A program made the position numbers and the translations under genes. Under the pieces are notes generated by a model that did no database searches, had not been told where the DNA came from, and saw only the letters and a list, made by a program, of their open reading frames with translations. DNA of 64,000 bases, from positions 62,001 to 126,000 of the forward strand of contig NZ_BMQK01000010.1 of assembly GCF_014648075.1 (NCBI RefSeq), given 5' to 3'. Numbering within the stretch: position 1 is the stretch's first letter; each line of letters starts with the position of its first letter. Origin of the DNA: Streptomyces ruber (lineage in GTDB: Bacteria; Actinomycetota; Actinomycetes; Streptomycetales; Streptomycetaceae). Positions 8,573-18,700 of the stretch are shown piece by piece.

Positions 8573-8593
8573 GGTCATCGATATTCGATGACC
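8573..8593. promoter_or_regulatory. Perfect inverted repeat upstream of the malic enzyme gene
   Basis: GGTCATCGA-TAT-TCGATGACC, 9-3-9 with no mismatch, about 100 bases before the start codon. It is a candidate operator; the nearby LysR regulator (13736-14656) is one possible ligand, although a classical T-N11-A site was not established. Confidence 0.4.
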
Positions 8594-8692
8594 CGCATTC
8601 ATGAAAACTGTGTAACTGAGGCATTGGAATCATGCCTGGCCGCGGCCGACCCTGATCACTTGGAATTCACGGAGACCAGACAGGAGTCGGTG

Positions 8693-10405
8693 ATGGAGAC
8701 CAAGTGGAACCCCGCGGAGGGGCGGCTGGAGACGAGGGCCCGGGGACGCGCCGTGCTGGCCGATCCCCTCCTGAACCGCGGCACCGCCTTCACCCAGGAG
8801 GAGCGGCGGGCACTCGGTCTCACCGGTCTCGTGCCGCCGCAGGTGCTCACCCAGGACCAGCAGGCGGCGCGCGCCTACCAGCAGTACCGGGCGCAGCCCA
8901 CCGACCTGGCCAAGAACGTCTACCTCACGGCTCTGCACGACCGCAACCGCGTCCTGTTCTACCGGCTGCTCGGTGAGCACCTCGCCGAGATGCTGCCCAT
9001 CGTCTACACCCCCACCGTCGGCACCGCGATCGAGCGTTACAGCTACGAGTACCGCCGCCCCGCCGGTGTCTACCTGTCGGTCGACGCGCCCGAGGACATC
9101 GAGCGCTCCCTGCTCGCCACCGGTCTGGGCCCGGACGACGTGGACCTCGTCGTCGTCACCGACGGCGAGGCGCTCCTCGGCATCGGTGACTGGGGCGTGG
9201 GCGGCATCGACATCGCGGTCGGCAAGCTCGCCGTCTACACCGCGGCCGCCGGCATCGACCCGAGCCGCACCCTCGCGGTCATGCTGGACGTCGGCACCAA
9301 CCGCAAGGAGCTCCTCGACGACCCGCTGTACCTGGGCAACCATCACGAGCGCGTCGACCAGGTCACGTACGACTCCTTCATCGAGTCGTACATCGGCATC
9401 ACCAGCCGGCTGTTCCCGAAGGCCCTGCTGCACTGGGAGGACCTCGGTCCGGCCAACGCCCGCCGCATCCTGGACGCCTACCGCGACAAGGTCTTCACCT
9501 GGAACGACGACATCCAGGGCACCGGCGCCGTGAACCTCGCCGCCGTCCTGGGCGGCGTCCGGGCCACCGGCGTCCCGCTGACCGACCACCGCATCGTGAT
9601 CTTCGGTGCCGGCACCGCCGGCATCGGCGTCGCCGACCAGCTCCGCGACGCGCTCGTCATCGAGGGCCTCTCCCCCGAGGAGGCCACCGCCCGGGTCTGG
9701 GCCGTCGACCGGCACGGCCTGCTCACCCAGGGCCAGCAGGGCATGCGTGACTTCCAGATCCGCTACGCCCGCCCCGCCGCCGAGGTCGCGGACTGGCGTC
9801 ACGACGACGAGGTCGGCGGCATCCCGCTCGCCGAGGTCGTCAAGCAGGCCCGCCCCACCATCCTGATCGGCACCTCCGGCCAGGGCGGCTCCTTCACCGA
9901 GGAGATCGTCCGGACCATGGCCGCGGACACCGAGCGCCCGATCATCATGGCCATGTCGAACCCGACCCGGCTGGCCGAGGCGGTCCCCGCCGACCTGCTC
10001 GCCTGGACCGACGGCCGCGCCCTGATCGCCACCGGCAGCCCCTTCGAGCCGGTCGAGCACGAGGGCACCACCTACACGATCGCGCAGGCCAACAACGCCC
10101 TCGTCTTCCCCGGCCTGGGCCTCGGCGCCATCGTCGCCGGCGCCGACCGCATCACCGACGGCATGCTCTCCGCCGTCGCGCACGCCGTCGCCCGGCACAC
10201 CGACGCCAGTGTCCCCGGCGCGCCCATCCTGCCGCCCATCGCCCGGCTGCGGGAGACCACGGTGGACGTGGCGGTCGCCGTCGCCCGCGCCGCCGTCCAG
10301 GACGGCGTCGCCCGTGAACAGCCCGACGGCACGGACGCCACCGTCGAGGAGCGCGTCCGCGCCGCCATGTGGCACCCGGTCTACCCCCCGATCGAGGCCG
10401 TCTGA
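8693..10405 (+). CDS. NAD-type malic enzyme (long form, possible malolactic relative)
   Basis: About 570 residues, the length of E. coli SfcA and of lactic-acid-bacterial malolactic enzymes rather than the ~400-residue short forms. Conserved pieces: L-P-I-V-Y-T-P-T-V-G near residue 100, W-N-D-D-I-Q-G-T-G with the metal-binding acids, the dinucleotide fold G-A-G-T-A-G-I-G, and M-S-N-P-T. It decarboxylates malate to pyruvate (or lactate) with NAD. The ATG at 8693 follows AGGAG by six bases; the frame is open much further upstream but matches nothing there. Neighbours are an AEC transporter and a LysR regulator, the set seen in mle loci, so malate uptake and use is the likely role. Confidence 0.9.
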   Translation: METKWNPAEGRLETRARGRAVLADPLLNRGTAFTQEERRALGLTGLVPPQVLTQDQQAARAYQQYRAQPTDLAKNVYLTALHDRNRVLFYRLLGEHLAEMLPIVYTPTVGTAIERYSYEYRRPAGVYLSVDAPEDIERSLLATGLGPDDVDLVVVTDGEALLGIGDWGVGGIDIAVGKLAVYTAAAGIDPSRTLAVMLDVGTNRKELLDDPLYLGNHHERVDQVTYDSFIESYIGITSRLFPKALLHWEDLGPANARRILDAYRDKVFTWNDDIQGTGAVNLAAVLGGVRATGVPLTDHRIVIFGAGTAGIGVADQLRDALVIEGLSPEEATARVWAVDRHGLLTQGQQGMRDFQIRYARPAAEVADWRHDDEVGGIPLAEVVKQARPTILIGTSGQGGSFTEEIVRTMAADTERPIIMAMSNPTRLAEAVPADLLAWTDGRALIATGSPFEPVEHEGTTYTIAQANNALVFPGLGLGAIVAGADRITDGMLSAVAHAVARHTDASVPGAPILPPIARLRETTVDVAVAVARAAVQDGVAREQPDGTDATVEERVRAAMWHPVYPPIEAV

Positions 10406-10545
10406 CCGCCTCGTTGCGGTAAGGGCCGGCAGGCCCACCGGAGCAGCACTCCCCCACGACACCTCTCGGCGGCCGACCAGGACGACGGCAGCCGCCGAGC
10501 CCGCTCGACCGCGTCGTCCGTCCGTGCCGCCGATGCCACGACGCC

Positions 10546-10583
10546 GAGCCGGATCCGGGGGTGCGACAGCCCCGATCCGGCTC
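10546..10583. terminator. Terminator hairpin after the malic enzyme gene
   Basis: GAGCCGGATCCGGGG (10546-10560) pairs with CCCCGATCCGGCTC (10570-10583), with one bulged base and a nine-base loop. Confidence 0.65.
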
Positions 10584-10661
10584 GACGGCTGACAGACCGA
10601 CCGACAGCGGGCCACGGCCGAGCCACCTTCACCAGCTCAGCTCTAAAGAATTGACATAGTT

Positions 10662-11732
10662 GTGAGTTTCTCCCATATCGTCACCATCGTGGTGCCGGTC
10701 TTCGTCATCATCCTGGTCGGTTACGGCACCGGACGGCTCAGGCTGTTCGACGCGAGCGGGACTCAGGCGCTGCGCGACCTGACCATGCAGCTCGCGCTGC
10801 CCGCCTCCCTGCTGCTGAGCATCTGGAGGACGCCGCGCCACACCCTGGTCGAGAAGCTGCCCCTGGCGGGCCTGCTGGCGCTGGGCTTCCTCGCCGTGTA
10901 CGCCGTGCTGTTCGCCGTCCTCCGCTACGCGGCCCGCACTCCCCTCAAGCGCGCCGCCCTGCTCGCGCTGGCCTGTGTGCAGCCGCAGTACGCCTTCATG
11001 GGCACCTCGATCCTCACCGGTCTCTTCGGCGCCGCGCAGGCCGCCATCCCGATCGCCGTCGGCGGCATCCTCGTCAACGTCATCCTCGACCCGGTCGTCC
11101 TCGTCATGCTCGGCCTGCCGGACCGCACGGCGCTGCGCACCGAGGCGCGGTCGCTGTCCGCCGGCGCCACGAGGCCCAAGCACGCGATGGCCACCGCGGG
11201 CGGCGGGGGCACGGCCGTGGCGGTCGCCCCCGCGGTCACGACGGCCGACGACCTCCCCGAGCCGCCCCGGACCTCGGCCCTGCAGACCGTCCTGCACCAG
11301 CTGCGCGAGCCCTTCGTCTGGGGTCCGCTGCTCGGTCTGGTCCTCTCCGTCACCGGTGTCGGTGTCCCGGAGGTCGTCGGCTCCTCGCTGACCCTGCTGG
11401 CCGGCGCCGCCTCCTCGGCCGCGCTGCTCTACGTCGGACTCTCCGTCGCGAAGGTCGGCCGCCCGCGCCTGCACCCGCGCGTCTGGGTCATCTCGCTCAT
11501 CAGCGTGGTGGTCCTGCCCCTGCTGCTCTACTCCGTGGGCAAGGCCCTGACCTCCTCGGAGGCCGCCGCGCAGGCCGCGCTGATCCTCGCCTTCCCGGTC
11601 TCCCCCGTGCCGCTGATGTTCGCCTCCAAGTACGGCGACAAGGCGGACGAGGAGACCATCGGCTCCGCCGTCGTCGTCAGTCTGATCCTGTCGTTCATCA
11701 CCCTCCCGGTGATCATCAACCTGGTCGGCTGA
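10662..11732 (+). CDS. AEC-family permease (candidate malate transporter)
   Basis: A 356-residue membrane protein of the auxin efflux carrier/bile-acid-transporter superfamily, ten predicted helices in two five-helix halves. The halves are split by a Pro/Ala-rich cytoplasmic loop around residues 160-210. MleP of lactic bacteria is in this family and sits beside malolactic enzyme, as this gene sits beside a malic enzyme, so malate or another dicarboxylate is the best guess. The start is a GTG at 10662. No clear ribosome site precedes it (only AAAGAA), and no other start lies upstream in frame. Confidence 0.78.
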   Translation: MSFSHIVTIVVPVFVIILVGYGTGRLRLFDASGTQALRDLTMQLALPASLLLSIWRTPRHTLVEKLPLAGLLALGFLAVYAVLFAVLRYAARTPLKRAALLALACVQPQYAFMGTSILTGLFGAAQAAIPIAVGGILVNVILDPVVLVMLGLPDRTALRTEARSLSAGATRPKHAMATAGGGGTAVAVAPAVTTADDLPEPPRTSALQTVLHQLREPFVWGPLLGLVLSVTGVGVPEVVGSSLTLLAGAASSAALLYVGLSVAKVGRPRLHPRVWVISLISVVVLPLLLYSVGKALTSSEAAAQAALILAFPVSPVPLMFASKYGDKADEETIGSAVVVSLILSFITLPVIINLVG

Positions 11733-11833
11733 TCCCGTCACCCGCCCGACACCGCCTGCCGCGGGGCCCCGGCCCCGTCGGCAGGCGTACGGGCGTCCGG
11801 ACCGCGACCCTGGAACCCCGGAGCCGTTCCGTC

Positions 11834-11893
11834 GTCGCACCACCTCGTCGCACCACCTCGTCGCACCACCTCGTCGCACCACCTCGTCGCACC
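11834..11893. repeat. Four and a half tandem copies of a 13-bp unit
   Basis: GTCGCACCACCTC is repeated exactly at 11834, 11847, 11860 and 11873, then as a partial copy. It fills the gap between the AEC and FUSC genes. A 13-bp period does not keep frame, so it is not coding. It may be a slippage repeat or a cluster of binding sites. Confidence 0.85.
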
Positions 11894-11925
11894 CCGTCAT
11901 CGCACCGTGGAAGGCAGACAGCCGT

Positions 11926-13731
11926 ATGACATCGGCAGCGCACGGTCGCCCGGACCGTGAACGGGAAGGGCCCGCGCCCGCACCGCCGCACCGCCTGCGC
12001 CGGTTGCGTGACACCGTCCGGCCCCGGCTCCTCGCGCTGCCCTGGGCGGCCGCGCTGCGCGGGGCCGCCGCGCTCACCGTGCCGCTCCTCGCCGGCATGC
12101 TCACCGGGTGGGTGACCCTCTCCGTCATCGCGGCGATCGGCGCGCTGTGGGGGGTGGGCCAGGACGGCTCCGACCCCTACCGGGCCCGGGTGCGGCGGTT
12201 CGCCGCGCTGGGCCTGGCGGCCGCGCTCGGCCTGGCCGCCGGCGAGGTCGCCCTGCGCAGCGGGCACGCCTCGGCCGTGACGCTCTGCCTGGTCGTGGCC
12301 GCGCTGGCCGGCGGCGTGGTCAGCCTGCGCGGACGGGTGTGGTCGGTGGCCGGTATGCACCTCCTGCTCGGCGTCACGATCGGCGGCGGCATTCCGGTAC
12401 CGGGTCCCTGGTGGCACGCCCCGCTCGCCCTCCTCGCCGGGGTCGCCCTCCTCCTCGTCCTGTCCGCGACCCCCTGGCTGTGGCGTCGGCACCACGTCGA
12501 GCGGGCCGCCCTGCTGACCGTGTACCGTGCCGCGTCCGCGGCGCTGGCGGCGGCCGGTACGCCCGGTGCCACCGACGCCCGGCGACGGCTCACGGACGCC
12601 CTCGACAGCGCCCACCAGATGATGGGCCGCTACCTGGGCCCCGGCCGCCGGGGAGAGCCGGACCCGCAGGTCGGCGGTCTGCTCAGGGCGTTCGGCGTCG
12701 CCGTCCGGCTGGCCGAGGCGGTGACCACACTGCTGTGGGAGGCGCGCCCGCTCCCCGCGGCCGTGACGGACGTACCGCTGTCGATGGCCGCACGCCTGCT
12801 GCCGGAGCGCGACGCCGGGACCGCGCCCGGCCCGCCCGTCCCCACCGGTCCGGAGCCGGACACTTCGGGCCTGCGCGCCCTCGCCCACGTGTGCGCGACG
12901 GCCGCCGACGCGGAACGGATCGACGACGTCGCCCTGCACGTCCCGGCCCCAACGGGACCGGGCCGGCCGGCCCGGCTCCGGTACGCCGTCCTGCTCGCGG
13001 TCTGCGTACTCGCCGCGCAGGCGTGCGCCGAGATCCTGCACGGACCGCGCAGCTACTGGCTGCCCATGACCGTGGCCTTCGTGTACAAGCCGGACTTCGG
13101 TCCGGTGTTCGGCCGGGCGCTGCACCGCTGCACCGGCACGGTGGCCGGCGTGGCCGCCATGGCCGCGGTGTCGCTGGCGGTGCACGGCACGTACGCCCTG
13201 ATCGGCGTCGTGGCGGTCTTCGGCGCGCTGATGGCCGTCGGCGTGCGCCACCACTACGCGCTGGCCACGACGGGGCTGACCGCCGTCGTGTTCGTCCTCG
13301 TCGAGCTGCTCGGTGACGACCGGGCGCTGTACCTGCCGCGCGTCCTGGACACCGCGCTCGCCGCCGCCATCGTCCTCGTGGTCCACTTCGCGGTCTGGCC
13401 GGACTCCGCCGGCAGCCGCGCCACCGTCCAGACCGAGGCGGCGGTGGCCGCCGCCCTCCGCTACCGCGACCTCTCCCCCGGCGTCACCGCCGCACAGCGC
13501 CAGGCCCTGCGCCGCACCGCCTACCGGCAGCTGGCCGAGGCGCGCAGGGCCGCCGCCCACGCCCGCCGCGAACCGGGCGCGCCGGGCCGGCGGCTGCCGG
13601 ACTGGGAGGAGACCGTCACCACGGCGGAACAGCTGTGCGACGCCGTGACGGCGCGGGCTCTCGGCGCCGTCTCCCCCGCGGCCGCGCACGCCGCGTCCGC
13701 AAGCCCGTCGACCCGTGCGAAGCGAGAGTAG
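11926..13731 (+). CDS. FUSC-family inner-membrane protein (aromatic acid exporter-like)
   Basis: A 601-residue protein with two blocks of hydrophobic helices (about residues 45-185 and 350-480) separated by a long soluble region, the layout of the FUSC/YccS/AaeB group. AaeB-type proteins export aromatic carboxylates; most actinobacterial members are uncharacterised. The second block has the usual S-Y-W-L-P-M-T entry. The stop is only four bases before the LysR start, so the two genes are probably co-translated. It follows the tandem repeat array and has its own ATG. Confidence 0.75.
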   Translation: MTSAAHGRPDREREGPAPAPPHRLRRLRDTVRPRLLALPWAAALRGAAALTVPLLAGMLTGWVTLSVIAAIGALWGVGQDGSDPYRARVRRFAALGLAAALGLAAGEVALRSGHASAVTLCLVVAALAGGVVSLRGRVWSVAGMHLLLGVTIGGGIPVPGPWWHAPLALLAGVALLLVLSATPWLWRRHHVERAALLTVYRAASAALAAAGTPGATDARRRLTDALDSAHQMMGRYLGPGRRGEPDPQVGGLLRAFGVAVRLAEAVTTLLWEARPLPAAVTDVPLSMAARLLPERDAGTAPGPPVPTGPEPDTSGLRALAHVCATAADAERIDDVALHVPAPTGPGRPARLRYAVLLAVCVLAAQACAEILHGPRSYWLPMTVAFVYKPDFGPVFGRALHRCTGTVAGVAAMAAVSLAVHGTYALIGVVAVFGALMAVGVRHHYALATTGLTAVVFVLVELLGDDRALYLPRVLDTALAAAIVLVVHFAVWPDSAGSRATVQTEAAVAAALRYRDLSPGVTAAQRQALRRTAYRQLAEARRAAAHARREPGAPGRRLPDWEETVTTAEQLCDAVTARALGAVSPAAAHAASASPSTRAKRE

Positions 13732-13735
13732 AAGA

Positions 13736-14656
13736 ATGGACCTGCAGGTGCTCCGGTCGTTCCAGGCCGTGGCCGAGGGAGCCACGGTGACCGATGCCGC
13801 GGCGGAAGCCGGCATCACCCAGCCCGCCCTGTCGCGGGCCCTGAACCGGCTGGAGGAGGAGGTCGGCGCGGAGCTCTTCCAGCGCGTCGGCCGGGTCCTC
13901 CGGCTCAATCCGGCGGGACGGGTGTTCAAGGAGTACGTCGACGCCGTGCTCGACAGCTACGACCGCGGGCTGCGGGCCGTGGCCGAGGTCGTCGACCCGG
14001 ACGCGGGCGTCGTCTCCCTGGCCTTCCTGCACACCCTGGGCACCTGGCTCGTGCCCAGGCTGGTCACCGACTTCCGGGAGTCCTCACCACAGGTCCGGTT
14101 CGACCTCCACCAGGCGGGCGAGATCGGTCTGGCCCAGCACCTGCTCGACTCCACCGCGGACCTCATCATCACCAGCAAGGACCCCGGTCACCCCCTGATC
14201 ACCTGGCGCCGGCTGCTGGTGGAACCCCTGTGGCTCGCCGTCCCCACCCGCCATCACATGGCCCGGCGCCGCCGGGTCCGCCTGGCCGAGGTCGCCGAGG
14301 AGCCGTTCATCGTGCTCAAACCGGGCTACGGCCTCCGCAACGTCACCGAGACGCTGTGCCACCAGGCGGGCTTCTCCCCGCTGGTCGGCTTCGAGGGCGA
14401 GGAGGTCGAGACCCTGCGCGGCCTGGTCGCGGCCGGCCTCGGGGTCTCCCTGATCCCCGCCTCGTCCCGCGCCACGGACCCGGAGGCCGGCCCGGACCTC
14501 CCCGTCCGCTACCTCCAGATGACCGACGTCCACGCCACCCGCGACATCGGCATCGCCTGGCTCGCCTCCCGCACCCTGCCACCGGCACCCCAGCAGTTCA
14601 TGGAACGCGCCCTGAAGGTCACGGCCGAGAGCCGGGAGCCGGGAGCCGCCCGGTAG
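13736..14656 (+). CDS. LysR-family transcriptional regulator
   Basis: A 306-residue LysR protein. The N-terminal winged helix (residues 1-60) has M-D-L-Q-V-L-R-S-F and T-Q-P-A-L-S-R-A-L-N-R-L-E; the rest is the two-lobe effector domain. The start at 13736 was chosen because it gives the canonical LysR N-terminus and follows GAGAG. It sits four bases after the FUSC gene and ends the malic enzyme/AEC/FUSC block, so it plausibly senses an organic acid and controls that block. LysR regulators are more often divergent from their targets; here it is last and co-directional. Confidence 0.88.
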   Translation: MDLQVLRSFQAVAEGATVTDAAAEAGITQPALSRALNRLEEEVGAELFQRVGRVLRLNPAGRVFKEYVDAVLDSYDRGLRAVAEVVDPDAGVVSLAFLHTLGTWLVPRLVTDFRESSPQVRFDLHQAGEIGLAQHLLDSTADLIITSKDPGHPLITWRRLLVEPLWLAVPTRHHMARRRRVRLAEVAEEPFIVLKPGYGLRNVTETLCHQAGFSPLVGFEGEEVETLRGLVAAGLGVSLIPASSRATDPEAGPDLPVRYLQMTDVHATRDIGIAWLASRTLPPAPQQFMERALKVTAESREPGAAR

Positions 14657-14678
14657 GGCCGCCCGGCTCCCGGCTCCC
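14634..14678. terminator. Terminator overlapping the 3' end of the LysR gene
   Basis: GGGAGCCGGGAGCC (14634-14647) pairs perfectly with GGCTCCCGGCTCCC (14665-14678). The LysR stop lies in the loop. It can serve both LysR and the converging TetR remnant. Confidence 0.75.
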
Positions 14679-14682
14679 TCCG

Positions 14683-15296
14683 TCACCGCTGCCGGCCGGG
14701 GATCACGGTCAGTCCGTACTCGAAGCGCCCGTCGAAGGAGCCGGGGGCCAGGTGGTCGCGGACGCGGTGGAGGGCGGGGTGGGCCGTGCCCGTGACCGCG
14801 TCCGCCAGGCGGTCGCCGAGGGGCTGGTGGGCCGCCGCCCGTTCCTCCTGGGTGAGGCCGAAGGTGAAGTACAGGAGCGTCCACGTGGTCCGGGCGGCGT
14901 CGCGCTCGCTCAGCCCGGTCTCCAGGAGCGCGGTGACGAGCGTCTCCGAGAAGCGCGGGGTGTGGGGTTCGGCGACGTGGGTGCCGACGACGAGTGCGGC
15001 GCCGTCGCGGTGGGCAGCAGGGCACGGCGCACCCGGCGGGCCAGTTCGCGGGCGCGCTCGGCCGGCGCGGAGGGCAGGTCGTCCAGCGGGACCTCGCCGA
15101 GGACCGCGTCGGCCATGAGCTCCAGCATCCGGGCCTTGGTCTTCACGTGCCACAGCACCGTGTTCATCCGTACGCCGAGCCGGGCGGCGACCGCCCGGGG
15201 GGACAGCGCCTCCAGACCCTTCTCGTCCAGGCGTTCCAGCGCGGCCCGGATCACGGTGCCCGGTTCGAGACGGTCGGCCGTTCGCTTGTTGGTCAC
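14683..15296 (-). pseudogene. Frameshifted TetR-family regulator
   Basis: A GTG at 15296 starts a TetR N-terminus: A-L-E-R-L-D-E-K-G-L-E-A-L-S and a helix-turn-helix with G-V-R-M-N-T-V-L-W-H-V-K. The frame reads correctly to R-R-A-L-L near 15016. The TetR C-terminal domain then continues one frame away with D-G-A-A-L-V-V-G-T-H-V-A-E-P, ending at 14683. Adding one base in CTGCTG|CCCAC would restore a full ~204-residue protein, so this is a single-base deletion or a sequencing error. It overlaps the preceding monooxygenase remnant by GTGA, as in an intact operon. Confidence 0.75.
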
Positions 15297-15439
15297 TGCC
15301 CGACCACGTGCCCGTCGGGGCGGATCAGGGCGGTGCGCAGTCCGCCCCAGACGGCCGGGGGCCGGGCCGGCGTGCCGGTGTGGACGGCAGGCCCCGGCAG
15401 CGTGCGGTCGCCGAGGCCCGGGCCGGGACCGGCCGGGAC
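15293..15439 (-). pseudogene. C-terminal remnant of an FAD aromatic monooxygenase
   Basis: The end of the frame reads L-P-G-P-A-V-H-T, then L-R-T-A-L-I-R-P-D-G-H-V-V. This is the C-terminal thioredoxin-like tail of PheA/RdmE-type FAD hydroxylases, where A-L-I-R-P-D-G-H-V is highly conserved. The FAD-binding body is absent. Such hydroxylases are commonly paired with a TetR regulator, and this one overlaps the TetR remnant by four bases. Confidence 0.6.
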
Positions 15440-15513
15440 CCGCTGCCGCTGCCGCTGCCCGTGCCGGTGGGCGACGGGTCCTGATGCCGGCCCCCGGCCC
15501 TCAGGGAGCCTCC

Positions 15514-15672
15514 TCAGCAAGCCGAACGGAACGTGCAGCGGCCGGAGCCCACCGCGTACACGGCCTCGTCCCCGTCGACGCGCGGCTTCCGCGCCCCTTC
15601 GGGTGCCGGGGCCGCACCGCCGACCAGCGGCAGGTGCGCCTCGGCCGTGCTGCCGGCCGGTACGTCCACGGT
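15514..15672 (-). pseudogene. C-terminal remnant of a GH78-type alpha-L-rhamnosidase
   Basis: Reads V-D-V-P-A-G-S-T-A-E-A-H-L-P, a variable stretch, then Y-A-V-G-S-G-R-C-T-F-R-S, and a stop at 15514. Bacterial alpha-L-rhamnosidases end this way (V-P-A-x-T-x-A-x-V-x-V-P ... V-G-S-G-x-Y-x-F). A TAG closes the frame a few codons upstream, so the catalytic part is lost. Confidence 0.55.
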
Positions 15673-15762
15673 CGGCCGGAGGCGCCCGGCCTACCGCTGC
15701 CGGCCGGAGTCCGGCACCCTCTGGGTGCCGGACCCGGACATGTGCCATGACCAGGGGTCAGC

Positions 15763-18700
15763 TCACGTCAGCGGCTGTACCTGGATGTTGCGGAAGCGGA
15801 CCTTGTTCCCGTGGTCCTGCAACCGGATCGCTCCCGCGGCCGGTGTCTCGGACCGGCCGGACGCGGTGGGGCCGTCGAGGGCGATGTCGTCGTGGACCTT
15901 CTTGCCGTTCCACACCACCGTCACCCGGGCGTCGGCCGTCTTGTTGCCACTGTCGTCGTAGCGGGCCGCGCGGAAGACGATGTCGTACGTCTGCCAGGTC
16001 TCCGGCGCCCTCGCCGCGTTGACGTCGGGCGCCTTCTTCAGGTAGATCGCCCCGGCCTCGTTGGTGTCCAGGGTGGTGTCACCGTAGGAGTCGAGGATCT
16101 GGAGCTCGTAGCGGTCCTGGAGGAAGATGCCGCTGTTGCCGCGGTCCTGCCCGGTCACCTCCGGGGGCAGCAGCGGGACGCGGAACTCCACGTGCAGCCT
16201 GAAGTCCTGGTAGGCCTCCTTGGTACGGATGTCACCGCAGCACACCTCCATCGACTTCGCGTCGGCGAGCGGCCACGTCACGCGCCGCCCGTCCGTGTGC
16301 TGCCACTGAGCCTGCGAGGCCCCGGTCCCGTCGAACAGGGCGACCCGCGCGCCGCGGGGACGGACGGTGATCAGGTCGAGGTTGACGTGACCGGTGTCGC
16401 CGGGGTCGTACCGGTAGGAGATGGTGTTGTGCCCGGCGCGCAGGGTCAGGCGCTCGGTCCGGGTGGACCAGGTCTCCCAGTCGCCGGTGGAGGGGAGATG
16501 TGTCTGCCGGAGCTTCTTCCCGTTGGCGTACAGGGAGAGAGACTTGGTGCCCTGGAACGGGTCCGGCCCGTTGGAGTAGCGGAGGTTCACGTCGTAGGTG
16601 CCCGGCTTCGGCACCGTCACGTCGAACGTCGTGCCCACCTCGCCCTCGGTCGCGTACCGGTCGACGAACCCGCTGCCGGAGTAGCCGGTGTGGTCGGTGT
16701 CGACCCCGGCCGTTCCGGTCAGGCGCGCCTCCTCGGCCTCGTACAGGGTCGCGGCGGGCGGCTGCTTGCCGGGCATCTCGTTGAGCGTGTACCAGGCCTC
16801 GGTGTTCCACAGCGTCTCACCGGAGGCGGACTCGAAGGGGCGCGGGGAGCGCACGTGCACCACGCGGTCCGGCTTCAGGCCGTCCAGCCGCAGCCGGACG
16901 GTGCGGCCGTCCTTCGAGAGCGTCGCCGAGCGCACGGCGAGCTGCTCCTGCGCGATCTTCGGACCTCCGTAGTCGGCGGTCGGTGTGTAGCGCCACTGTT
17001 CGGCCCGGTAGCGCTCGGCGAGCTGCGCGGCGGTCTCCTCGGAGACCGGCTGCGTGTACGTCAGGTCGAAGCCGCCCGGTACGGCGCGCATGGTCCTGAT
17101 GTCGAAGGTGTTGCCACCGTTGGGTGTCAGCTTCTGCAGGCCGTACTTGAGCTTGCCCTCCTGACCCCAGTTGCCGTCGGCGCCGAGGCCGCCCGCGTAG
17201 ATCGCGCCGTCGGGGCCGAGGGAGATGCGGTTGACACCGGCCTCCAGGCCCTGCGTGTGCCGGAAGACGGCGCCCTGGTACTGCCCCTTCACCTTCTCCA
17301 GGTAGGCGCGCTGGAGACCGCCGTAGGTGACGTCACCGATCAGCATCTGCCCCGCGAACTGTCCCTTCTCCAGGAGCAGCGGGGTGGAGGGGGAGTTGCC
17401 GATCTCGTTCTGCGGCAGCCACAGCACCGGTTCGGTGACGGGGCGGTCGTCGAAGGTTCCCGCGGGCTCCGTGTAGTGGTTGAAGAAGCGGTCCTGCTTG
17501 ATCTGCACGAGCTTCGACGAGGGGAGCCAGCCGCCCTGGTTGTCGGTGGCGAAGAGGCTGCCGTCCGGTCCCCAGCCGATGCCGTTGGGGGTCCGCAGTC
17601 CGCCCGCGATCGGGCTGATCTTCCCGGTCTTCCGGTTCACCTTGTACGTGACGCCGCGGCCGGGCGCGGGCTGCGGGGTGGTGGTCGCGCCGCCGAGGTC
17701 GATGGCGACGGAGAGGTTCACGTAGAAGTGGCCGTCGCGGTAGAGCAGGCCGAACGCGAACTCGTGGAAGTTCCCGCTGTACGGCCAGGTGGCGACCGTG
17801 CGGTACTCGTCGGTCACCTCGTCGCCGTCCCGGTCGACGAGCCGGGTCAGCTCGTGCTTCTGCGAGACGTACAGGGAACCGTCGACGTACTTGATGCCCA
17901 TCGGCTCGCGCAGCCCGCTCGCCACCTTCTTGACGGTGACCTTGTCCCGGCTGGTCGCGCCGGTGACGTTGTCGAGCAGGTACACCTCTCCGGCAACGTT
18001 GTCGGTGCCGCCCCACGTGCTGATCGCGAGCCGCCCGTCGGGCAGCCAGTCCATGCCGCTGACCTGCGGCTGGAAACCGTCAGGACGCAGGTCGGTGAGG
18101 GTGAGGTCGGGGCGTACGTCGGTCAGCGGCAGCCCGTCGCCCGGGGTGTCGCCGCTCGCCTCGCACTCCTTGCGGCCCGGTGCCGTCACCCGGACGACAC
18201 CGGCGTCGGTGCTCAGTGCCTCCTGCGGTACGACGGTGAAGCCGCTCTCGCCGGGCGGCCGCCAGGAGAGCTGCAGCTGCTGCCCGCCGTCGCGTTCGAA
18301 GTGGTCGATGCGCAGCGGGTGCGAGCCCGCGGTGAGGTGGACCGTACCGTCCTTGGGCTCCGCGCCGTGCAGCCCGTCGTGGTCGATCACCGTGGTGCCG
18401 TCGATGGTCAGGCGTGAGCCGTCGTCGCTGGTCAGGCGGAACACGTAGCTGCCGTCGCGCGGCGCGACCAGGTAGCCGGACGCCTCCGCCACGAAGTGGT
18501 CGTCGAATCCGCCGAAGTCCTCGGACGTCGACCAGTCGACCGTCGGCCTCAGCGCGTCGTGGTTGGGGGTCTGCCCCGGCTTCAGGGTGCACAGCTTGTC
18601 CAACGGCGTCTGCACGTCGAACACGCGCAGGGTGATGCCGGGCTCCTGGGGAGGGATGTCCTGCGCGTCGGCGGGAGCGGCCGAGACCGCCGGGGCGGCC

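Noticed and set aside
10651..10656. TTGACA as the -35 of the AEC permease promoter
   Set aside because: It lies only a few bases before the start codon, so any transcript from it would begin inside the gene.
11834..11893. CRISPR array
   Set aside because: The 13-bp units are contiguous with no spacers and no cas genes are present.
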